Source: Silvimonas terrae (GTDB lineage: Bacteria; Pseudomonadota; Gammaproteobacteria; Burkholderiales; Chitinibacteraceae). From it: a DNA stretch of 64,000 nucleotides. The notes under the pieces were generated by a model, which searched no databases, had not been told where the DNA came from, and saw only the letters and a list, made by a program, of their open reading frames with translations. Numbering within the stretch: position 1 is the first letter of the stretch; the number at the start of each line of letters is the position of its first letter. The translations under genes and the position numbers were made by a program. The DNA lies in contig NZ_JACHHN010000003.1 of NCBI RefSeq assembly GCF_014202765.1, positions 248,001 through 312,000 on the forward strand. Reading direction: 5' to 3'. This document shows positions 25,825-34,621 of the stretch, piece by piece.

Positions 25825-27363
25825 ATGAACTTGCTGAAATCACTCGCCACCACCAGCTCCATGACGCTGGCGTCGCGGGTTCTGGGCTTTGCGCGCGACG
25901 CCATTGTCGCCCGTATGTTTGGTGCCACGCTAGCCACCGATGCCTTCAATGTGGCTTTCAAGTTACCCAACCTGCTGCGTCGCATTTTTGCCGAAGGCGC
26001 ATTCAGCCAGGCGTTCGTGCCTATCCTGGCCGAGTACAAAAATACCCAGGGTGAAGAAGCCACCCGCATTTTCATCTCTTATATAGCGGGTCTGTTGACG
26101 CTGGTACTGGCGGTGATCACCGTACTGGGCGTCATTGGCGCGCCGCTGGTGCTGTGGCTGACTGCGCCCGGCTTTGCCAATACGCCAGACAAATTCAACC
26201 TGACCGTGCAACTGTTGCACATCACGTTTCCATATATTTTCCTGATCTCGCTGGCCAGCCTGGCGGGCGGCATCCTTAATACCTGGAACCGTTTTTCAGT
26301 CCCTGCCTTTGCACCAACGCTGCTGAATGTCTCGCAGATTTTCTTTGCGCTGGTGGTGGCGCCGCATATGGCGCAACCCATTATTGCGCTGGCCTGGGGC
26401 GTGATTGTGGGCGGTATTTTGCAACTGGGTTACCAACTGCCGCACCTGAAAAAGATTGGCATGCTGGTGCTGCCCCGCCTGAATCTGAAAGACGCCGGCG
26501 TGTGGCGTGTGCTCAAGCAAATGGGTCCGGCCATTTTCAGTGTGTCGGTCGGCCAGATTTCCCTGCTGATCAATACCATTTTTGCCTCCTGGTTGGTCTC
26601 TGGTTCGATTTCCTGGATGTACTACGCTGACCGCCTGATGGAATTCCCCACCGGCGTGCTGGGCGTGGCGCTGGGCACCATCTTGCTGCCTTCGCTGGCC
26701 AAGGCGCATGCCAGTAAAGACCCGGAAGAATACTCAAAGCTGCTGGACTGGGGCCTGCGCCTGTGCCTGATGCTGGCCTTGCCGTCCGCTGTGGCGCTGG
26801 CCGTGATCTCCGGACCACTGGTCTCTGCCCTGTTCCAGTACGGTCGCTTTGGCGCCCACGACGCGCTGATGACGCAATACGCGCTGATCGCCTATTCGGC
26901 CGGTCTGGTTGGGCTGATCATGGTGAAAATCCTGGCGCCTGGTTTCTACGCCCGCCAGAACATCAAGACCCCGGTGAAGATTGCGGTAATCACATTGCTG
27001 CTGACGCAATTGATGAACCTGGCGTTTATCTGGCATCTGAAGCACGCCGGGTTGTCGTTGGCGATTGGCCTGGGCGCGTGCTGCAATGCCTCGTTGTTGT
27101 ATTACCAGTTGCGCCGCCACGGCATTTTTCAGCCGCAACCGGGCTGGAAGCCGTTCTTTGCCAAGCTGGTCATCGCCGTCATCGTCATGGCCGCCGTGCT
27201 TTACGGTGCGCTGGTGCTGATGCCAGCCTGGGATATTGGCAATATGCCTTCACGCATCGTGCGCCTGGCCGGTCTGGTTGGCGTGGGCCTGGTGGCTTAC
27301 TTTGGCATGTTGGGGGTGCTGGGATTCCGGCCGAAGCACTTCTCGCGCAGTGCGGTGCATTGA
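25825..27363 (+). CDS. murJ: Lipid II flippase MurJ
   Basis: An inner-membrane protein of 512 residues with about 14 helices that flips lipid II for peptidoglycan synthesis. I start at [20 protein letters not shown], the normal MurJ opening; the frame extends upstream without support. Key regions are [41 protein letters not shown] and [20 protein letters not shown], each with conserved charged residues. Confidence 0.97.
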   Translation: MNLLKSLATTSSMTLASRVLGFARDAIVARMFGATLATDAFNVAFKLPNLLRRIFAEGAFSQAFVPILAEYKNTQGEEATRIFISYIAGLLTLVLAVITVLGVIGAPLVLWLTAPGFANTPDKFNLTVQLLHITFPYIFLISLASLAGGILNTWNRFSVPAFAPTLLNVSQIFFALVVAPHMAQPIIALAWGVIVGGILQLGYQLPHLKKIGMLVLPRLNLKDAGVWRVLKQMGPAIFSVSVGQISLLINTIFASWLVSGSISWMYYADRLMEFPTGVLGVALGTILLPSLAKAHASKDPEEYSKLLDWGLRLCLMLALPSAVALAVISGPLVSALFQYGRFGAHDALMTQYALIAYSAGLVGLIMVKILAPGFYARQNIKTPVKIAVITLLLTQLMNLAFIWHLKHAGLSLAIGLGACCNASLLYYQLRRHGIFQPQPGWKPFFAKLVIAVIVMAAVLYGALVLMPAWDIGNMPSRIVRLAGLVGVGLVAYFGMLGVLGFRPKHFSRSAVH

Positions 27364-27381
27364 GCGCTGATTGCGCCAAAA

Positions 27382-27409
27382 AAAAAGCCCGGCGGATGTC
27401 GGGCTTTTT
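27382..27409 (+). terminator. Terminator after murJ
   Basis: Stem AAAAAGCCCG / CGGGCTTTTT with an eight-base loop, 18 bases after the stop. Confidence 0.92.
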
Positions 27410-27460
27410 GTTGGGTGATGCGGGGACGGGTGGACTTCACCATGCTTGCGGGGATTGCAG

Positions 27461-27487
27461 CTGGATTCCCGTCAAGGGGGAATGACG
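27461..27487. repeat. Dispersed 28-base palindromic intergenic repeat (copy 2)
   Basis: CTGGATTCCCGTCAAGGGGG followed by AATGACG is a variant of the repeat at 34476-34503 and the inverse of that at 10945-10972. It has a damaged centre and is one base shorter. Confidence 0.7.
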
Positions 27488-27557
27488 AGGTGGTAGGCAG
27501 GCAAACCATTCTTGCAAACTGACGGTTTGCGGGGTTGGGGGGGCTTTTGATGTTGCC

Positions 27558-27890
27558 GTTGCTTTTGACTTACCTCCCCTCCGGCAGCGCCGAGCATCGC
27601 AGCAAGGCGCGGGGTTTCGGCGGAGGGGTGTTTGAGGGCTTTAGCCCGAGTTCCCGCAGCCAGCCGCGCCTTGCGAGAAGCACAGGGAACCCCGAAGGGG
27701 CGCTGTCGCAGGGGTCGCCTTTTCTTTGGTTACTTTCTTTGGGGCCGCCGAGGCTGGCGAAGCAAAAGAAAGTAACATGCTCCGGCCACCGCCGGTATCA
27801 AAACCATCGCGCCGAAGGCGCTAACACCCACAACAATATGAACCCGGTCCGCCACCCCGGATTCCCGCCTAGCGGCTCCATCCGGGCTAC
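27558..27890. repeat. Long mosaic intergenic repeat, copy A (ends in a REP-like unit)
   Basis: This gene-free block aligns with 34186-34450. Both begin with GTTGCTTTTGA, share a core beginning GGTCGCCTTT (27712 on) with an inverted repeat GTTACTTTCTTT / AAAGAAAGTAAC (27729-27740 and 27765-27776), then TGCTCCGGCCACCGCCGG, GGCGCTAACACC, and a terminal REP-like unit CCCGGATTCC...CATCCGGGCTAC at 27856-27890. The core is about 160-180 bases in each copy and the 5' halves have diverged strongly. Frames crossing it are not conserved as protein. Confidence 0.8.
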
Positions 27891-27936
27891 CCAATGGGCA
27901 ACGGCCAACAAAGGCCATCCGTAGCCGCCGGCGACC

Positions 27937-28305
27937 TCAAGCCCCCAACACCAACGCCACCACCCGCCGCTCTTCCGCCGTCAGAATATTGAACGTCCGG
28001 CACAGCGCCCCGGTATCCATCACATCCAGCCCCACGTGCGCCTGCCCCAGCGCAGCGTACAAACGCGGGTGCGGAAAGCGGATGCTCTTGCCGGTGCCCA
28101 GCAGCACCACTTCTGGCTTGAGCGCCAGCAATTGCTCAAAATGTTCGGCCTGCAAGTCTTCAAAGCCAGCCGGCTGCCATTCACGCACTTCCGATGAAGT
28201 GACGATCAGGCTGCCTTCGTACTGTTGCTGGTTCACCTTGACGAAGCCTTCGCCGTAAGACGTGAACTGGTTCAGGTTATCGACGTTGGTGTGATGCAGT
28301 TTCAT
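27937..28305 (-). CDS. Mth938-like domain protein (DUF498 / NDUFAF3 family)
   Basis: A 122-residue soluble protein of the Mth938 fold. I start at MKLHHTNVDNLNQF (GGGA about 9 bases upstream). Motifs are FTSYGEGFVKVNQQQYEGSL, a central PEVVLLGTGKSIRFP and VGLDVMDTGALCRTFNILTA. Eukaryotic relatives assist complex I assembly; the bacterial role is not known. Divergent from the diguanylate cyclase gene. Confidence 0.88.
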   Translation of the reverse strand: MKLHHTNVDNLNQFTSYGEGFVKVNQQQYEGSLIVTSSEVREWQPAGFEDLQAEHFEQLLALKPEVVLLGTGKSIRFPHPRLYAALGQAHVGLDVMDTGALCRTFNILTAEERRVVALVLGA

Positions 28306-28449
28306 GACAACAATCCCGATGAAGTAAGCGGCCATTTTACCGGATACAACTTGCTTGCGCCGCCACACCCGCCGCTGGTCCGCTTAACCCGATGGCATGC
28401 AGCGTATATATTGGAAGGATTGGCAGCGCCTTCCTACCTGGAGCCCGGC

Positions 28450-29982
28450 TTGAAGATCAGGCAGCAACCCGCACGGATTTCCACACAGGCCTTTGTCTTT
28501 GTGTGCATTGTTTGTGTCCTGCTGGTCATCATGGATGTGGTGCTGAGCTGGAACGCCCGGGAACAGCAACTGGCGGAAATGCAGGCCGAAACCACCAATC
28601 TGGCGCAAGCTGCTGCCCACCAGGCGCAATCCACCTTCAAGATCACCGACACCGTGTTGTTCGGCATGGTGGAGCGCCTGGAGTTTGATGGCACTGGCAT
28701 GTTGCAGATGGCACGGCTACATGGCTTTTTGCAGCAGCAACTCAAGGAACAGCCGCATCTGGCCGGCCTGTTTGTCTATGACGAGCACGGCAACTGGATT
28801 ACCAGTTCGCAAGCGCAGGTCAGCTACAACCTCAACAATGGCGACCGCGAATACTTTATCTGGCATCGCACCCACACCGATCGCGGCCCGCACATTGGCA
28901 AGCCGGTCATCAGCCGCTCCACCGGGTTGTGGATCATTCCGGTGACGCGCCGTTTCAACCATGACGATGGCAGCTTTGCCGGCGTGGTGCTGGCGTCGGT
29001 CCGGCTGGATTATTTCAGCCGGTTTTATGGCAGTTTCAATATTGGTCAGGCGGGCGCCATGAGCATGGCGCTAGAAAACGGCACGCTGCTGGTCCGCCGC
29101 CCCTACAACGCGGCCAATATCGGGGCCAGCATGGCTAGCTCCCCCGTGTACGCCAATTATCGCCACAGTCCTGGCCGTGGCTCGCTGATTGTCAAATCGA
29201 TCTATGACGGCGTCACCCGACTCAACAGTTTTCAACAGGTAGATGGCTGGCCGGTGTTTGTCACTGCGGCGTTCTCCCGCGACGAAATCCTGGAAGAATG
29301 GTGGCGGCGTACCCTGTTGCACTCGCTGGGCATTCTGGTGCTGGTGTCTATCCTGGGGCTGGCCGGCACACACCTGGTCCGCCAGATCAACCTGCGGGCG
29401 CGGGCACAGCAAGACCTGGTGCAAGCGCACCGTGCGCTGGAAAGCATCAACGCCACCCTGCAAAAAATGGCCGCGCAAGATGGCCTGACCGGGCTGGCTA
29501 ACCGGCGCCAGTTTGATACCCGCCTCGCCGAAGAATTCGGCCGCGCCGCGCGGGAGCAGACCTCATTGGCCCTGATCATGATCGACGTGGACTTTTTCAA
29601 GAAATACAACGACCTCTACGGCCACCCGGCCGGGGATGACTGTCTGCGCGCCATCAGCCACGCCATTGATGATCTGGTACACCGCCCCGGAGACCTGGCC
29701 GCGCGTTATGGCGGCGAAGAAATGGTCGTGTTGTTGCCCAATACCGATACGGCGGGCGCGCGGGTGCTGGCAGAACGTTTCTGTGCCGCGGTACGGGCGC
29801 TGGAAATCACCCACGCGGGTAACCCCACCAGTTTTGTGACCATCAGCGCCGGTGTTCACGCCGTCACGCCCCGGCCTGACCAGGACGCATTCGCCACCCT
29901 GGTGGAACCGGCCGATCAGGCGCTCTACCAGGCCAAAGAAAGCGGCCGCAACCGGGTCATGGTCAGTCCGCACAGCCTGTAA
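28450..29982 (+). CDS. Membrane diguanylate cyclase (Cache-type sensor + GGDEF)
   Basis: Makes c-di-GMP from GTP in response to a periplasmic signal. I choose TTG at 28450 with GGAG six bases upstream; it gives 510 residues starting at the first helix (about 12-33). The longer frame would overlap the divergent Mth938-like gene. A periplasmic dCache-like sensor (about 40-285; QVSYNLNNGDREYFIWHRTH) and a second helix (about 290-310) precede GGDEF. The active-site motif is GGEEM (421-425), with inhibitory I-site RPGD at 412-415, exactly five residues ahead. Domain start DGLTGLANRRQFD is intact, so activity and product inhibition are expected. Confidence 0.9.
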   Translation: MKIRQQPARISTQAFVFVCIVCVLLVIMDVVLSWNAREQQLAEMQAETTNLAQAAAHQAQSTFKITDTVLFGMVERLEFDGTGMLQMARLHGFLQQQLKEQPHLAGLFVYDEHGNWITSSQAQVSYNLNNGDREYFIWHRTHTDRGPHIGKPVISRSTGLWIIPVTRRFNHDDGSFAGVVLASVRLDYFSRFYGSFNIGQAGAMSMALENGTLLVRRPYNAANIGASMASSPVYANYRHSPGRGSLIVKSIYDGVTRLNSFQQVDGWPVFVTAAFSRDEILEEWWRRTLLHSLGILVLVSILGLAGTHLVRQINLRARAQQDLVQAHRALESINATLQKMAAQDGLTGLANRRQFDTRLAEEFGRAAREQTSLALIMIDVDFFKKYNDLYGHPAGDDCLRAISHAIDDLVHRPGDLAARYGGEEMVVLLPNTDTAGARVLAERFCAAVRALEITHAGNPTSFVTISAGVHAVTPRPDQDAFATLVEPADQALYQAKESGRNRVMVSPHSL

Positions 29983-30075
29983 AAAACCGGCGCGCTGCCG
30001 GTCATGCCAAAAGGCCTGATATGTCACTCCGCCTTGCTACACTGCCCCGGCAAGCTTGTTGCAAGGAGACTATTC

Positions 30076-30573
30076 ATGTCGCAATACCAACTGGCACAAC
30101 TGAATATCGGCATCGCCAAAGCCCCGCTCGACTCACCGATCATGGCGGATTTTGTCGCCGATCTGGACCGGATCAACGCCATCGCTGAGCAAGCGCCCGG
30201 CTTTGTCTGGCGCCTGAAAGATGATAACGGCAACCATGCGCTTGATCTGCGCCCGTACGATGCCGATACGCTGGTCAATATGTCGGTCTGGCAAGATATC
30301 GACGCCCTGCGCCACTACGTGTACTACACCGCGCACACCCAGATCATGAGCCGCCGCCGTGAGTGGTTTGAGCGCATGAAAGAAGCGTATATGGTGCTGT
30401 GGTGGGTTAAAGCCGGCCACATCCCGACAACCCAGGAGGCCAAAGTGCGGCTGGACTGCTTGCGCCAGCATGGCCCAACGGCCTATGCCTTTACCTTCAA
30501 GCAAGCCTGGCCCGCCCCTGATGCGCGCGATGAAAATATCACGGCCTACGAGGACACCTGCCCCGCCGCCTGA
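30076..30573 (+). CDS. DUF3291 family protein
   Basis: A 165-residue soluble protein; AAGGAG lies 9 bases before the ATG. It carries QLAQLNIGIAKAPLDSPIMA, FVWRLKDDNGNHALDLRPYD and MSVWQDIDALRHYVYYTAHT, matching DUF3291 proteins, which have a monooxygenase-like dimeric alpha-beta barrel look. Function unknown. Followed by a terminator-like structure. Confidence 0.85.
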   Translation: MSQYQLAQLNIGIAKAPLDSPIMADFVADLDRINAIAEQAPGFVWRLKDDNGNHALDLRPYDADTLVNMSVWQDIDALRHYVYYTAHTQIMSRRREWFERMKEAYMVLWWVKAGHIPTTQEAKVRLDCLRQHGPTAYAFTFKQAWPAPDARDENITAYEDTCPAA

Positions 30574-30601
30574 TCGACATCACGCCACCCCGTAGCAGAC
30601 C

Positions 30602-30643
30602 GGCGATTGCAAGCCATTGATTATATGGCACAATCGCCTTTTT
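30602..30643 (+). terminator. Terminator-like hairpin with an internal stem
   Basis: Outer stem GGCGATTG / CAATCGCC encloses a second small stem CCAT / ATGG and is followed by TTTTT. It lies 28 bases past the DUF3291 stop and 109 bases ahead of alaA. Confidence 0.7.
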
Positions 30644-30751
30644 CACGTGCATGACAAACACAAGTGCGCAAAGCAGTGCAGACGAGCGCCCGCAGAAGCC
30701 ACATCTTCGCTAGAATACGAGGTTCCCCCGATTTTTTTCCAGGCACTGTTG

Positions 30752-31981
30752 ATGGACGCCATTCTCAAGTCGAACAAACTGTTGAACGTTTGCTATGAAA
30801 TCCGCGGCCCGGTGCCAGAGAAAGCCCGGCAGATGGAAGAAGAAGGCTATCGCATCATCAAGCTGAACATCGGCAACCTGGCGCCGTTTGGTTTTGAAGC
30901 CCCGGAAGAAGTGGTGCAGGACGTCATCCGCAACCTGCCCAATTCGGCCGGTTATGTGGACTCCAAGGGCCTGTTCCCCGCCCGCAAAGCCATCATGCAT
31001 TACACCCAGGAAAAGGGTATTGCCGATGTCACCGTCGATGACATCTACATTGGCAATGGCGCATCCGAGCTGATTGTGATGTCCATGCAGGGCCTGTTGA
31101 ACAACGGTGACGAAGTGCTGGTGCCCATGCCGGATTACCCGCTGTGGACCGCCGCCGTGAGCCTGGCCGGTGGCACACCGCGTCACTATCTGTGTGATGA
31201 CAGCAATGGCTGGTTGCCGTCGCTGGACGACATTCGTGCCAAGATCACCCCGCGCACCCGCGCCATTGTGGTGATCAACCCCAACAACCCCACCGGGGCG
31301 CTCTACCCGGATGATCTCTTGAAAGAGATCGTCGAGATTGCCCGCCAGAACAAACTGATCATTTACGCCGACGAGATCTACGACAAGGTCTTGTACGATG
31401 GCCGCACGCATACCTCGCTGGCATCGCTGGCGGATGACGTGTTGTTTGTCACCTTCAATGGCCTGTCCAAGAACTACCGGGCCTGCGGCTACCGTGCCGG
31501 CTGGATGGTGGTGTCGGGCAACAAGAAGATCGCCAAAGATTACATTGAAGGCCTGAATATTCTGGCCACCATGCGTTTGTGCGCCAACGTGCCGGCGCAA
31601 TACGCCATCCAGACCGCGCTGGGCGGTTATCAGAGCATCAACGATCTGGTGAAACCAAGCGGTCGCCTGACGCGTCAGCGCGACCTGGCATACGAGATCC
31701 TCAACAGTATTCCGGGTGTAACTTGCAACAAGCCGCAAGCGGCCTTGTACATGTTCCCCAAGCTGGACCCGAAAATGTACCCGGTGCAAGACGACCAGCA
31801 ACTGATTCTGGAACTCTTGCAGGAAGAAAAAGTGCTGATGGTGCAAGGCACCGGCTTTAACTGGCCGCAGCCGGACCACTTCCGCATGACCTTCCTGCCC
31901 AATCTGGAAGACCTGGCCGACGCGCTGGGCCGGGTAGAACGATTCCTGGCGGGTTATCGCAAGCGCCACGGTACGGCATAA
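30752..31981 (+). CDS. alaA: Glutamate-pyruvate aminotransferase (AlaA-like)
   Basis: A PLP class I aminotransferase of 409 residues. I start at MDAILKSNKLLNVCYEIRGP, the normal AlaA opening. The PLP site is FNGLSKNYRACGYRAGW; NPNNPTGALYP and DEIYDKVLYDG are the usual active-site segments. AlaA makes alanine from pyruvate. First gene of a run alaA-GNAT-hom-unknown, with 1- to 8-base overlaps and then thrC, the order seen in many betaproteobacteria. Confidence 0.93.
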   Translation: MDAILKSNKLLNVCYEIRGPVPEKARQMEEEGYRIIKLNIGNLAPFGFEAPEEVVQDVIRNLPNSAGYVDSKGLFPARKAIMHYTQEKGIADVTVDDIYIGNGASELIVMSMQGLLNNGDEVLVPMPDYPLWTAAVSLAGGTPRHYLCDDSNGWLPSLDDIRAKITPRTRAIVVINPNNPTGALYPDDLLKEIVEIARQNKLIIYADEIYDKVLYDGRTHTSLASLADDVLFVTFNGLSKNYRACGYRAGWMVVSGNKKIAKDYIEGLNILATMRLCANVPAQYAIQTALGGYQSINDLVKPSGRLTRQRDLAYEILNSIPGVTCNKPQAALYMFPKLDPKMYPVQDDQQLILELLQEEKVLMVQGTGFNWPQPDHFRMTFLPNLEDLADALGRVERFLAGYRKRHGTA

Positions 31982-32421
31982 TGCAGATTCTTGAACTGAT
32001 TGATGAAAACGGCCAGTTTGCCAATGCAGACTGGTTCGCCAAGGCCAAAACAGTTCATGTTCAGTTGCGCCCCAACCTGCCGGAGGATTACACCGGCCGG
32101 CTTGCGGTCATTGCGCACAACGGCGGTCGCCTGATCGCCGTTACCCAAAACAATCAGGTCCTCGGCGTGGCGCTATGGCGCATCGTCGAGAACACCTACG
32201 AAGGCCGCCGTCTTTACGTGGACGATCTGGTCACCGATGCCAATGTGCGATCCACAGGCGTTGGAAAGAAGATGCTGGACTGGCTTGATACCAAAGCACG
32301 CGCACTGGGTTGCGACGTGCTGGCGCTGGATTCCGGCGTGCAGCGTACGCTTGCACATAAATTCTATTTCCGCGAGGGGATGCATATCCCCGCGTTCAAC
32401 TTCAAGAAGGCGCTGAAATGA
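31981..32421 (+). CDS. GNAT-family N-acetyltransferase
   Basis: A 146-residue acetyltransferase with the acetyl-CoA binding loop region LYVDDLVTDANVRSTGVGKK (R/Q-x-x-G-x-G/A form) and the C-terminal ALDSGVQRTLAHKFYFREGM typical of GNAT enzymes. Substrate unknown. Its ATG shares one base with the alaA stop (TAATG) and its stop overlaps the hom start by 4 bases. Confidence 0.9.
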   Translation: MQILELIDENGQFANADWFAKAKTVHVQLRPNLPEDYTGRLAVIAHNGGRLIAVTQNNQVLGVALWRIVENTYEGRRLYVDDLVTDANVRSTGVGKKMLDWLDTKARALGCDVLALDSGVQRTLAHKFYFREGMHIPAFNFKKALK

Positions 32422-33734
32422 GAGCGATTCATGTAGGTCTGTGCGGTGTTGGCACCGTTGGCGGTGGCACTGCCGCCGTATTGAAACGCAATGCAGAAGA
32501 GATCGCGCGCCGCGCCGGGCGTCCGATCAAGATCATCATTGCCGCGAACCGTGACCTGGATCGCGCCCGTGAAATGTGCGGCCCGGATGTCGAAATCGTC
32601 AGCGATGCGCTCAAGGTGGTGAACCACCCGGACGTGGACATCGTGGTCGAACTGATTGGCGGCACCACGATTGCCAAGGAACTGGTCCTCAAGGCCATTG
32701 CCAACGGCAAGCACGTGGTCACGGCCAACAAAAAGCTGATTGCCGAATACGGCAACGAGATTTTCGAGCGCGCCCAGGAAAAAGGCGTGACGGTTGCGTT
32801 TGAAGCCGCCGTAGCCGGTGGCATCCCGGTCATCAAGGCCCTGCGCGAAGGCCTGACCGCCAACCGCATTGAATGGATTGCCGGCATCATCAACGGCACC
32901 AGCAACTTTATCCTGACCGAAATGCGCGACAAGGGTCTGGCGTTTGCCGATGTACTGGCCGAAGCCCAGCGCCTGGGTTACGCCGAAGCCGACCCGACGT
33001 TTGACATTGAAGGCCATGACGCCGGCCACAAGCTCACCATCATGAGCGCCATTGCGTTTGGTATTCCGGTGCAGTTCGACAAGGCTTACCTGGAAGGCAT
33101 CAGCAAGCTGGACGCTGCGGATATCAAATACGCCGGTGAACTGGGCTACCGCATCAAACTGCTGGGCGTGACCCGTCGCCGCGAAAACGGCATTGAACTG
33201 CGCGTGGCGCCGACCCTGATCCCGCACAAGCGCCTGATTGCCAACGTAGATGGCGTCATGAACGCCGTGCTGGTCAAGGGCGACGCCGTGGGCGCCACCA
33301 TGTATTACGGCCCCGGTGCCGGCGCCGAGCCCACCGCCTCCGCCGTGATTGCCGATCTGGTCGACGTCACTCGCCTGGCCACCGCTGACCCGGAAAACCG
33401 CGTACCGCACCTGGCCTTCCAGCCCAGCGCGCTGGCCAATCTGCCGATCCTGCCGATCGACGAAGTGGAAACCTGCTACTACCTGCGCATGGATGCCGAA
33501 GACCGTCCGGGCGTGCTGGCCGACGTCTCGCGCATCCTGGCCGACGCCAATATCTCGGTCGAATCCATGCTGCAAAGACCGGCCACCGAGCAAAACGACA
33601 GCCGTGCCGACATCATCATTCTGACCCACCAGGCGGTAGAGAAGAATGTGAATGGCGCGCTGACCAAAATTGAAGCGCTGGGCAGCATCAACGGCAAGGT
33701 GGTCAAGCTGCGGCTGGAACACCTGAATGGCTAA
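32418..33734 (+). CDS. hom: Homoserine dehydrogenase
   Basis: Reduces aspartate semialdehyde to homoserine for threonine and methionine. The 438 residues show an NAD(P)-binding loop (GLCGVGTVGGGTAAVL), VVELIGGTTIAKEL, NGTSNFILTEM and YAEADPTFDIEGHDAGHKL with catalytic Lys and Asp residues, and a C-terminal ACT domain (about 350-425; EDRPGVLADVSRILADANIS) for allosteric control by threonine. Part of the alaA-hom-thrC run. Confidence 0.97.
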   Translation: MRAIHVGLCGVGTVGGGTAAVLKRNAEEIARRAGRPIKIIIAANRDLDRAREMCGPDVEIVSDALKVVNHPDVDIVVELIGGTTIAKELVLKAIANGKHVVTANKKLIAEYGNEIFERAQEKGVTVAFEAAVAGGIPVIKALREGLTANRIEWIAGIINGTSNFILTEMRDKGLAFADVLAEAQRLGYAEADPTFDIEGHDAGHKLTIMSAIAFGIPVQFDKAYLEGISKLDAADIKYAGELGYRIKLLGVTRRRENGIELRVAPTLIPHKRLIANVDGVMNAVLVKGDAVGATMYYGPGAGAEPTASAVIADLVDVTRLATADPENRVPHLAFQPSALANLPILPIDEVETCYYLRMDAEDRPGVLADVSRILADANISVESMLQRPATEQNDSRADIIILTHQAVEKNVNGALTKIEALGSINGKVVKLRLEHLNG

Positions 33735-34116
33735 GCGTCTCACCGGCTGGCTGGTTCTGACCCTGCTGCTGTGTGCCGCAGGGTCGGCCCCTGCGGCAGA
33801 GGTGACCGGCGTGCGCGCCACCAATATCTCGGTGATGCGTGCGCAGGCCATCAGCGCCTGCAAACGGCAAAACCTGCCGCAAAACGTGGCAGACCAACTG
33901 ACCAGACTGCAGGTGTCGTTCGACAAGAATGCGTTCTGTGGCTGCGTCGGCCAGCGTCTGATGAAGGACGCCCGCATCAATGGCCTGATCGCCGGCAAGG
34001 AACCCATGCTGGCAGATGACGCGCTGGAACGCGTGCTCAAGGGCAAGGCGGCGGCGGCCGGGTTTAGTTGTCTGGGTGAAGAGATCGACTCAATGGTTGA
34101 TCAACCGGCGCAGTAA
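33727..34116 (+). CDS. Small secreted protein of unknown function
   Basis: A 129-residue protein overlapping the end of hom by 8 bases. Signal peptide about 1-23 (LTLLLCAAGSAPAAE). The mature part has a C-x-C motif (FCGCVGQRLM), two further cysteines (SACKRQ, FSCLGEE) and helices. I do not recognise it. The overlap implies co-expression with hom. It is followed by the repeat block before thrC. Confidence 0.75.
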   Translation: MAKRLTGWLVLTLLLCAAGSAPAAEVTGVRATNISVMRAQAISACKRQNLPQNVADQLTRLQVSFDKNAFCGCVGQRLMKDARINGLIAGKEPMLADDALERVLKGKAAAAGFSCLGEEIDSMVDQPAQ

Positions 34117-34162
34117 ATGGATTGTTGGTAGCCCGCCAATGCAAATTGCCGTTGGCGCTGAA

Positions 34163-34190
34163 GTTGGGGTTGGGGTTGGGGTTGGGGTTG
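34163..34190. repeat. Tandem hexamer (TTGGGG)4, G-quadruplex-type tract
   Basis: Four GGGG runs separated by TT (34166-34169, 34172-34175, 34178-34181, 34184-34187). This is a textbook intramolecular G-quadruplex pattern on the + strand. It lies 46 bases beyond the stop of the small secreted protein and abuts the long repeat. Confidence 0.85.
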
Positions 34191-34450
34191 CTTTTGATTT
34201 TCCTCCCCCATTAAAGCCAAGCGCCGAAGAAGGGAGGGAGACCTTAGGCTCCCGACTGACTGAGGGAAGCCCGGAGGGCCGCCAGGCTGGGGTCGCCTTT
34301 CTTTGGTTACTTTCTTTGGCGAAGCAAAGAAAGTAACGTGCTCCGGCCACCGCCGGGTTGTAATCCAACGCGCCAAAGGCGCTAACACCTGACAACAATA
34401 TGAATCAGGTCAGTCCCCCCGGATTCCGCCTTGGGCTCCATCCGGGCTAC
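34186..34450. repeat. Long mosaic intergenic repeat, copy B (ends in a REP-like unit)
   Basis: Counterpart of 27558-27890 in the 505-base gap between the hom run and thrC. A perfect 13-base inverted repeat GTTACTTTCTTTG / CAAAGAAAGTAAC occupies 34306-34318 and 34325-34337 with a six-base loop. TGCTCCGGCCACCGCCGG and GGCGCTAACACC are shared, and a REP-like unit fills 34418-34450. The element is shorter than copy A because the segment inside the inverted repeat is missing. Confidence 0.8.
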
Positions 34451-34475
34451 AACGTAGCACCAGCAAGTATTGCCG

Positions 34476-34503
34476 CTGGATTCCCGCCTGCGCGGGAATG
34501 ACG
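34476..34503. repeat. Dispersed 28-base palindromic intergenic repeat (copy 3)
   Basis: Element CTGGATTCCCGCCTGCGCGG followed by GAATGACG forms a stem TTCCCGC / GCGGGAA. It is the most symmetric of the three copies and lies 25 bases after the REP-like unit. Confidence 0.8.
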
Positions 34504-34621
34504 AGTTAGCAGGGTAGCAAACAGAAAGCAACTTGCTACCAGATGCCCTTGGGTATCAAAACACCGCGCCACACGGCGCTAACAAAATTTCGCGCATCGC
34601 GCCCTGATACAGGCTTCGATC

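Noticed and set aside
27535-27924. Open frame across the long repeat block after murJ
   Set aside because: The frame runs through repeat modules that are shared with 34186-34450 at DNA level, but the two copies do not keep a common protein frame.
32364-34046. 560-codon open frame antisense to hom
   Set aside because: Fully covered by well-supported genes on the + strand; composition is that of a reverse-frame shadow.
34163-34190. Considered as a telomere of a linear replicon
   Set aside because: It is internal, only four units long, and coding sequence continues normally on both sides.
34090-34398. Two overlapping minus-strand frames across repeat copy B and the G-tract
   Set aside because: The proteins are low-complexity readings of the TTGGGG tract and the repeat; no ribosome-binding site.
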